From Setaria digitata (Eukaryota; Nematoda; Chromadorea; Rhabditida; Setariidae): DNA of 64,000 nucleotides. Each line of letters opens with the position of its first letter. The stretch's first letter is position 1. A program made the translations under genes and the position numbers. Positions 57,749 to 64,000 of this stretch are shown piece after piece. Location: NCBI GenBank assembly GCA_003640385.1, contig RCAB01000352.1, positions 1 to 64,000 on the forward strand, written 5' to 3'. Below the pieces are notes generated by a model. The model worked only from the letters and a program-made list of their open reading frames with translations. It was not told where the DNA came from and searched no databases.

Positions 57749-60207
57749 ATGGCTCGTCGCAATGAATGTTTGGAATGTAAGGTGTTTGTGGGTGGTCTAC
57801 CGAATGATGCATCCAGTGAAGAGGTAATTTTATGGAAATTGAAGGTTTAAGGTGTAAAGAAAAAATGGTTTTACATTTTTTTTTCGTTCATTTATTCGAA
57901 AAGCTTACATCTAACCGTAATATGCTGTGCCAGAATAGGTGGCGAGACAGTTAAGAACGTTTTAATTATCTAAGAACCGTGAAATAATTATTTATTAACC
58001 TCTTTTAATTAATTACTTTTACTGTAAGAGTTTTTAGAATGTTAAAATTCCTTCTATTACACCAGATACCCAAACGGGCTTTTTTCTAGATGCTTCAAAC
58101 TTGATATTGTCAATAGAAGTGTATGGTTAGCCAGATCTTTATGGATTATAAGACCACCATATATTCCTGAATCTCTTATTGAATCTTTTGATTGAAAATT
58201 TTCTTCATTTTTTTTTTTTTATAATTATTTCAGTTAGAAGAAGCATTCAGTAAATATGGTCGTATTAAGAAAGTTTGGTTGGCACGTCGTCCACCAGGTT
58301 TTGCTTTTGTTGAATTCGAAGATAGTCGAGATGCAGAAGATGCGGTGAAGGGACTTGACGGAACGTAAGTTTTTTATTTTAGAAATTTTCTCATACATTT
58401 TTCTTCTGATAGTTTTACTTATTTCATTTTAATCTTTTTGAGATTTTGGAACTGTTAACATGACTGGCTTCAGATTTATCGAGTATCATTTGATAAAGTT
58501 TGTTGTTGCTTAGGTTGCTTTTACATATTGTCTTATTTTTTTTAATATTTAGAAAAAAAGATATTGATGTATCAAAATAGTTGAATATGATAACGTGCAT
58601 CGGAAAGAAAATGGTGTCCATTTAGGTGATACATTGAGTAGCATTTTAGACGGATTTGTGGTGTTCGTCCAAGAGTAGAATTTTCGCATGGTGGTTCACG
58701 TCGTGGTGGTCGAGGAGGTGGAGGTAGACGTCGTTCGAGGTCATTTGTTTTCTCCTAAAAATCTGGAAAACGGCTCGGTTTTCTTACCATGCAGTAGAAA
58801 ACGATCTATTTCTTTATTTTTTAATAATTTTTACGAATGTTCTGTTAGTTTTAACAATAAGAAGAAAAAAGAATACCATAGTATGAAAATTGAAATATAT
58901 ATTTTAGCCCGTTACCACCATATCAGCGCCTCCTACGGGAACTCATTTTATGAGTTCAGCTTTCGCTCACTCCATACTACTACTGCAGTATCACTGTCCT
59001 GAAACTTTGCATACGACGCTTCAGTTATTTTCGCTAATACACCATCTCTACATCCTTCATTTTTTGAATTGCTAGCGGGTTCAAAGCCTTCGAAAGTGGT
59101 CATCTTACCAAAAAAGAGACCAGAAAAAGGGTCATCATCTTCTAAGTCTTCAAAAACGCTTCATCACTATCAAAAAAATAAAGTTAACTGGCTATCATCA
59201 TCTGCACAATCTCATTGTTATAAATGACCGCGCAGCTGCGGTATTCGTTTGCTCGGTGGTCTCTGCCACAGATGTATCACGTATACGTCAGCGCAAAGCT
59301 TCCACACTTCTTTCTACTTGTACCACTTAACTCGGTAAGAAAATTTGCAGTAGGTATACCTGAGTGTATATAAATATGTATTTTAAGACTTGAGATAATT
59401 TTTATTTGCGATGGACAAGTTATTGATTAGGAATAGTGTTGAATGGAAGAGGAACTTTCGCGATTATTTCCCGATAATCCGAGCAAACAGTACTGTATAC
59501 TTGAAATCAGATGCTAGAACTCCGAGCTGTCAGACAGATAAATTAATGAAACATTTACATGGCGACATCTTGAGTCTCTTTCGGGACTTTGATGTTGCAG
59601 CTTCTGTGTGCTGTCATAGCATTACCATTAGGATGTGCCGTACTACGTGGCAGAAAGATTTTAAGGTTCATGAGTTAAGAAAGGTTCTCCAAACTATCTA
59701 AAGATAACTAGTTGCTAATCCGAATCGACTAGTTTGATAGTTGACAATATGAGCTTCTATCTGAAGATCCGTGGACAGTTTAGTCCGGCATATTGTCATA
59801 CTATTATCCGAAGACACCTGCGTTTGTTTTGATAGTTCTCGCGATGTCTCGTTGGGAGGCTGAGTATGTGGTTTAGGTTATATCAATTTGTGGTGCACTC
59901 TGTTTCAGCGATTTTATTCATTTCGCTTGAACGAATTGTTAAGGGAGTTTGTTTAGGAGGCTGGTAATCTTTTTTGAACAACAGAGTGCATGGAGGATTT
60001 ATATTTTCATTTCATAAAATCAATCAGCCATTGATTTTGTGCATTTTTTTATGTCTTCAACTGCCTATTTGTAGGACGCCGATGCGTCGACGCTCACTCA
60101 GTCGTTCACGTTCACCACCACCGCGACGATCGCCGCGGTATAGCCGTAGCCGTAGCCGTAGTTTGAATCGGTTAGCTTTTTCGGTTTGTTCAAGTCTACT
60201 GTTATAA
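57749..60207 (+). CDS. SR splicing factor, SRSF3/RSP-6-like, first tandem copy
   Basis: Exons 57749-57823, 58234-58364, 58650-58739 and 60075-60207; 142 residues. One RNA-recognition motif occupies residues about 10-82, with RNP2 CKVFVGGL and RNP1 GFAFVEFE, followed by a Gly/Arg spacer ([17 protein letters not shown]) and a short RS domain with [20 protein letters not shown]. The RRM with the [13 protein letters not shown] block and no zinc knuckle places it with SRSF3 and C. elegans RSP-6, nuclear regulators of exon choice and mRNA export. The tail after the RS repeats ([14 protein letters not shown]) is unusual; a possible donor at AATCG|gttagc could lead to a further, unseen exon, so the true C terminus may differ. 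Intron 3 is long (1.3 kb), as in SR genes that autoregulate by alternative splicing, but I cannot define a poison exon in it. A tandem paralogue starts at 62107. Confidence 0.9.
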
Positions 60208-62106
60208 GTTGCAAAATTTCAGTGGCTTAAATAAAAACACGGAAAAAAGTGGAGATCGAACAAAATCCAAATAAAAAAGTTATATTTTTTGCCATTTAAA
60301 TGACGTTTTTGATTTCCTTTTTTATCAGTGTTTGAGCTGATTTGCTTCTCTTTCCTCACTTATTTCGTAGCCTCTTTTTCGTGTTAATGCTGATGAATTG
60401 ATCATTTAGCGCAACTACGATTAAGATTGACGAGTTTACTGGCTACATCTTAGTTTGATAATCTGCGTCAGTTATAGATTATTATAGCTACTAATGATGT
60501 TTTTATTCTTAATAATTAAATGGACAGACTGTTATTTTAGAGATAAATGAGCGGATCAGTAATGGTTATGCTTTCAAGTTCATGTATGTTAAATTTAAGT
60601 TGCTGCTTATCAGGTCAAGGAAGAGGATTTTGACGTTTGATTTTATCAGTCATGTTCAGTTGGCTTTATTTTTATTCGTAATTTAACAATAATTCTTGTG
60701 GATGAGGAAAAATTCTGAAGTCCTACGTATTATAAAATAAAAATCTGTTTATTAAAAAAAAAAAAAAAAATGAAATTACCAACCACTGCATGTTGCTACT
60801 CTTTATTTTTCTTGTTCTGAAAGTTTTCTGTGTCTTCGTTGTTTGGATTTGAACAGCTGGTAGCTTCTTATTCCTCATCCGCATTCGTTCACTTCTAAAG
60901 TTAAAATTCTTTTTTTCTTTTTGTTTTTTTTTAACATGGAAAATGATTGATTATTCACAGAAATTCCTCTCTTTTAAATCCTCACAATTAATCACTCGTT
61001 CACGAGGCAAATTATATATGCGTAAAGATTTAGCTAAATGATGCAGAATATTGATTAATTTTGTCATTGCTTATTCCCCATTTGTTATGGAATGCCTTCA
61101 TGATTTTCAGAATACTTTTGTTTGTTTGATACATTATTAACGTCAAAATTGGTTAATTTATTTCTCTATCCTTGATTATTTGTGATTACAGAGCAGGAGT
61201 CGTCATTACTTAGCAGGAATTTGTTAAGAGATGAAATTTTTGAATTTAGTTTAACCTATCTGTTAAGGATGACTGAATAAGAGTAATTGGGAATTGTCGG
61301 AACGAAACAGAAAATAGATTTGGGAAATTATAAGATTATTACTGGATGATGAACGAAACGTGCTGAACAGTCTACTAAAAGGCCATAATTTTTACAGTGA
61401 TTTATTAATAAACAGTAATAAGGTGAGAGAAAAATTATTCCTGCCGTAGTAGCATTCCGTAGTTTATCTTTACCAATTTGTTATTCCACATTTTTCACAA
61501 TTTTTGTAATTTCCAGTACCCAAATTTTTAAGTTTAAATCAGTTGGCATTGTCAGATGCAGTCTTGTCTATTAAATATTGTTTTCTTTGAACACTTTGAT
61601 GCTTTCAAAATGGGTATTATGCCTAGTCTCTATCTTTTCACTGTATCACATGTAAATGTTTACAGATGATGGTATTTCGTTGATCATTAACGGGTAATGA
61701 TAACGCTGTTAGCGATTGTTTACTGACGAAATTTGGTTAGGCTAAAATAGATATAGCAAATTAAGTCATAATTATTATGTTACCATGTCTTAGTTATATT
61801 AACCAACTCTGAATATTATAATAACCAAGGGAAAGGAAAAGTTTTCTTTCCTTTTATATATATATATATATGTAATATGAAACGACAGGTATATATATAT
61901 GTACCTGTCGTTTCATATTACTAGCTTTAGAAAATGAAGTGATTTTTATAGCAAATGTGATTATTATAGAAGAGTAACTGATATTTCGGTTGTCACTCTT
62001 GTAACACTCGAAATAAGTTTTGTATGTTTGTATTATTTTGGGATCGAAAATTACTGGAATTATAATTTTACCTCAAGGGTGGTGTGTCACGTTGTGTTTC
62101 TTGAAC
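60208..62106. other. Intergenic between tandem SR genes
   Basis: 1.9 kb with no supported exon; it holds the 3' UTR of the first SR gene, the promoter of the second and a perfect 20-base inverted repeat at 61872-61921. Confidence 0.6.
61872..61921. repeat. Perfect 20-base inverted repeat (hairpin)
   Basis: Arms 61872-61891 (gtaatatgaaacgacaggta) and 61902-61921 are exact reverse complements with a 10-base AT-rich loop. An (AT)n tract at about 61856-61871 adjoins it. The arm is too complex to be a by-product of the AT repeat. No adjoining coding sequence is seen. Confidence 0.9.
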
Positions 62107-64000
62107 ATGTCGCGGCGATCAGATCCCCTTGATTGCAAAGTATACGTCGGTGGCTTGCCACAAGATGCCACATCTCAAGAGGTGAATTGATTTCAAATAT
62201 GTAGATTTATACCATTGATATAATTTCATATTCACTCAATAGGAAGCTGAATTTTTGCAAGCTGAGCTATGCATCAAGAGTTCATTTTCTTTCTTCTTTT
62301 TTTTTTTTTTTTTTTTTTTTTTAGCTTGAAGATGCATTCAATCGTTTTGGACGTATACGCAAGGTTTGGGTTGCTCGACGTCCACCGGGATTTGCTTTTG
62401 TAGAATTTGAAGATGCACGAGATGCTGAAGATGCTGTAAAAGCATTAGATGGAACGTAAGATTAAGTTTTTTTTATACTATTTCAATTTTTTCTATCTTT
62501 CTTTCAGTTTATTTCATTTTACTTGTATAAATTATTTGGCTATCGTGCATTTGTTGTTTTCATAGACGGATTTGTGGCGTACGAGCTCGTGTGGAAATTT
62601 CACATGGTCGTCGACGAAATGGTGGTTATGGTGGGGGTGGGGGTAGCGGAGGTGGTGGTTACTATGAGGGCGGTCGTCGACGATCAAGGTATACTTTTGG
62701 AATAAATCATTTGCTGATATCTTTTTCTTAGCTGTTAATAATTAATTCCTGTTTCTTTTTCTCTTGCTGGATATCCAAGAAATCCAGTTGCAGAAGGGAA
62801 TTTTCCTGTTTAAAAAAGTGTTAATTTTGATTCGTCCCTTCCCACCAAAAGGAGTATATAAAAGTTACTGCGAGACAGGTGCATTTTATTGCCGGGACAC
62901 TCTGTTTAACGTAAGCAACTCTTCCATTTTGCCATCTTGATGGCCAAATTTTGGAAATTTAAAGAAGTGATTTATTTTTTTATGTTAAGTATATATGTAT
63001 AATACAGAGTAAAATGGGACTAGCTTTAAGATTTTTTTTTGTACTAGTAAAATTTCCAGGTATTTGAAAGCGATAAAAGTAAGTTGTTTTAGCCCATCCA
63101 AGCAGTTACCGCTACTATTATTACCACCACCACAACCACCACTACTACTACCACTACTGTCACCATTCATCTGAACTTCAATACCTACTTGATCTGCTTT
63201 GCAGATACTATTATCAGTTATACTACCTAACGAGCATTTTCATAGAAGCATTACGATTTTTTCATCACTTCATCGATTCTCGTCACCTACACGTTTCTCT
63301 ACAACAAACATGCAGCAATAAAAAAATTTCCCTCATAAAAAAAGGAAATTTTGAGGCTGTACGGAAGATCTACATTTCGGTTGGTTTAAACAAGGTATGA
63401 AGGAAGGTATATCCTTCCATCATCCTACCTACTCATGCCTCAATAAGCCAACCAAGTAGCTACGTTCGTAGCTGCTAATTTCAAGAAAATCGTAATAGTT
63501 GTTAATGTTGAAATGAAAAGAACGCATCAGTGCACTTTTTTTCAACATTTACTGTTTCATTTCAAACAACATTCATCATAACATTATCATTATCATCATC
63601 ATCATCATCATCGTTATTGTTATCGTTATCGGTACTGTCATTATCAAATTGTCAGTCATGATCATGAATAATCATTATCGTCGTCTTCGTCACTCATCAT
63701 TATCATCATCGTCGTCATCAGTTATCATCATCATCATCGTCGCCATCAGTCATCATCGTCATCACCGTCGTCGTAATTATCAGTTATCATCATGATCATC
63801 ATCATAACCATCATCATCATCATCTAAGCAACATCCATTCATCGTTCCTGGATGGTAAGAAATTCAAATTTCGAAAGGGAGTACTTATTTCCCCTTTCAA
63901 AAAAAAAAAAAAATTTTTTTATTTAGTTGACAGCAATTTGGAAATTTTCAAAACATCTTTTTCTCCATCTAAATTTTTTCCCTTTTTTCATTCCTTGTTT
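62107..64000 (+). CDS. SR splicing factor, SRSF3/RSP-6-like, second tandem copy (partial)
   Basis: Three exons are visible: 62107-62181, 62325-62455 and 62566-62688, ending in an AG|gtatac donor; the RS-domain exon is not found before the window edge, so the 3' end is missing. The 109 visible residues hold one RRM (RNP2 [11 protein letters not shown]1 GFAFVEFE) and a Gly-rich spacer with Tyr ([18 protein letters not shown]) ending in RRRSR. It shares intron positions and phases with the gene at 57749 (after codon 25; within the GT dipeptide; after RRRS) and about four fifths of RRM residues, so the pair arose by tandem duplication. The spacer differs: it is longer and Tyr-containing. The segment 62870-62912 ends in AAC|gtaagc and could be an alternative or poison exon; I cannot confirm its acceptor. 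Confidence 0.9.
63585..63830. repeat. (ATC)n/(CAT)n trinucleotide array
   Basis: About 245 bases of interrupted CAT/ATC/GTC units within the presumed third intron of the second SR gene. A related CCA/CTA-rich stretch at about 63110-63170 produces a spurious Gly/Ser-rich open frame on the minus strand. Confidence 0.85.

Noticed and set aside
59050..59100. GGGTTCAAAGCC resembling a tRNA T-arm
   Set aside because: No matching acceptor stem, D-arm or anticodon arm could be paired around it.
59411..59701. 96-codon plus-strand open frame ([20 protein letters not shown]...)
   Set aside because: Lies in intron 3 of the first SR gene; residue content is plausible, but there are no splice partners and no recognised family. 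Could be tested by RNA-seq but not supported here.
62985..63170. Minus-strand open frame rich in Gly/Ser/Asn ([16 protein letters not shown]...)
   Set aside because: It is the reverse of CCA/CTA/ACT trinucleotide repeats in the presumed intron of the second SR gene; no splice context or family.

Overview
The window looks like nuclear DNA of a filarial-type parasitic nematode. It is very AT-rich and full of long poly-A and poly-T runs. Genes are cut into many small exons with GT...AG introns ending in T-rich acceptors such as TTTTCAG or TTTTAG. Several start codons lie 5-30 bases after an orphan acceptor, as expected for spliced-leader trans-splicing, though no leader RNA gene was seen. The ground-like secreted family is nematode-specific. 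There is no bacterial operon layout, CRISPR array, rRNA or recognisable tRNA. I rebuilt the gene models by hand from splice sites and reading-frame continuity; every complete model has a coding length divisible by three.

Layout. 1-5 kb: a seven-exon plus-strand gene for a 266-residue protein that may be distantly scramblase/tubby-like. 5-10 kb: no gene supported. 10.1-13.0 kb: plus-strand SAP30BP/HCNGP homologue. 13.3-13.8 kb: minus-strand Sm-fold protein NAA38, tail to tail with SAP30BP. 15.5-19.8 kb: minus-strand mitotic (B-type) cyclin with a destruction box. 19.8-24.3 kb: sequence of higher complexity with scattered open minus-strand fragments that do not join cleanly (possible decayed gene) and a three-half-site nuclear-receptor-like element. 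26.7-32.8 kb: two divergent ground-like genes. 35.1-55.4 kb: one 33-exon minus-strand gene for a secreted protein of about 1,878 residues with 13 Kunitz domains and 11 lustrin-type cysteine-rich modules. 57.7-62.7 kb: two tandem SRSF3-like SR splicing factor genes, the second running off the right edge.

How the genes relate. Nuclear and housekeeping functions (SAP30BP, NAA38, cyclin, two SR proteins) flank a central block of secreted nematode proteins (two ground-like proteins and the Kunitz/lustrin giant), which are plausibly cuticle or extracellular-matrix proteins. The most striking observation is in the giant protein: all 13 Kunitz domains lack both cysteines of the 14-38 disulfide that normally braces the protease-binding loop. 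The intron beside one Kunitz exon also still holds a decayed duplicate of part of that exon.

Assembly quality. Two single-N junctions, at 35348 and 40745, look like artificial contig joins. The second separates two nearly identical 162-base copies.
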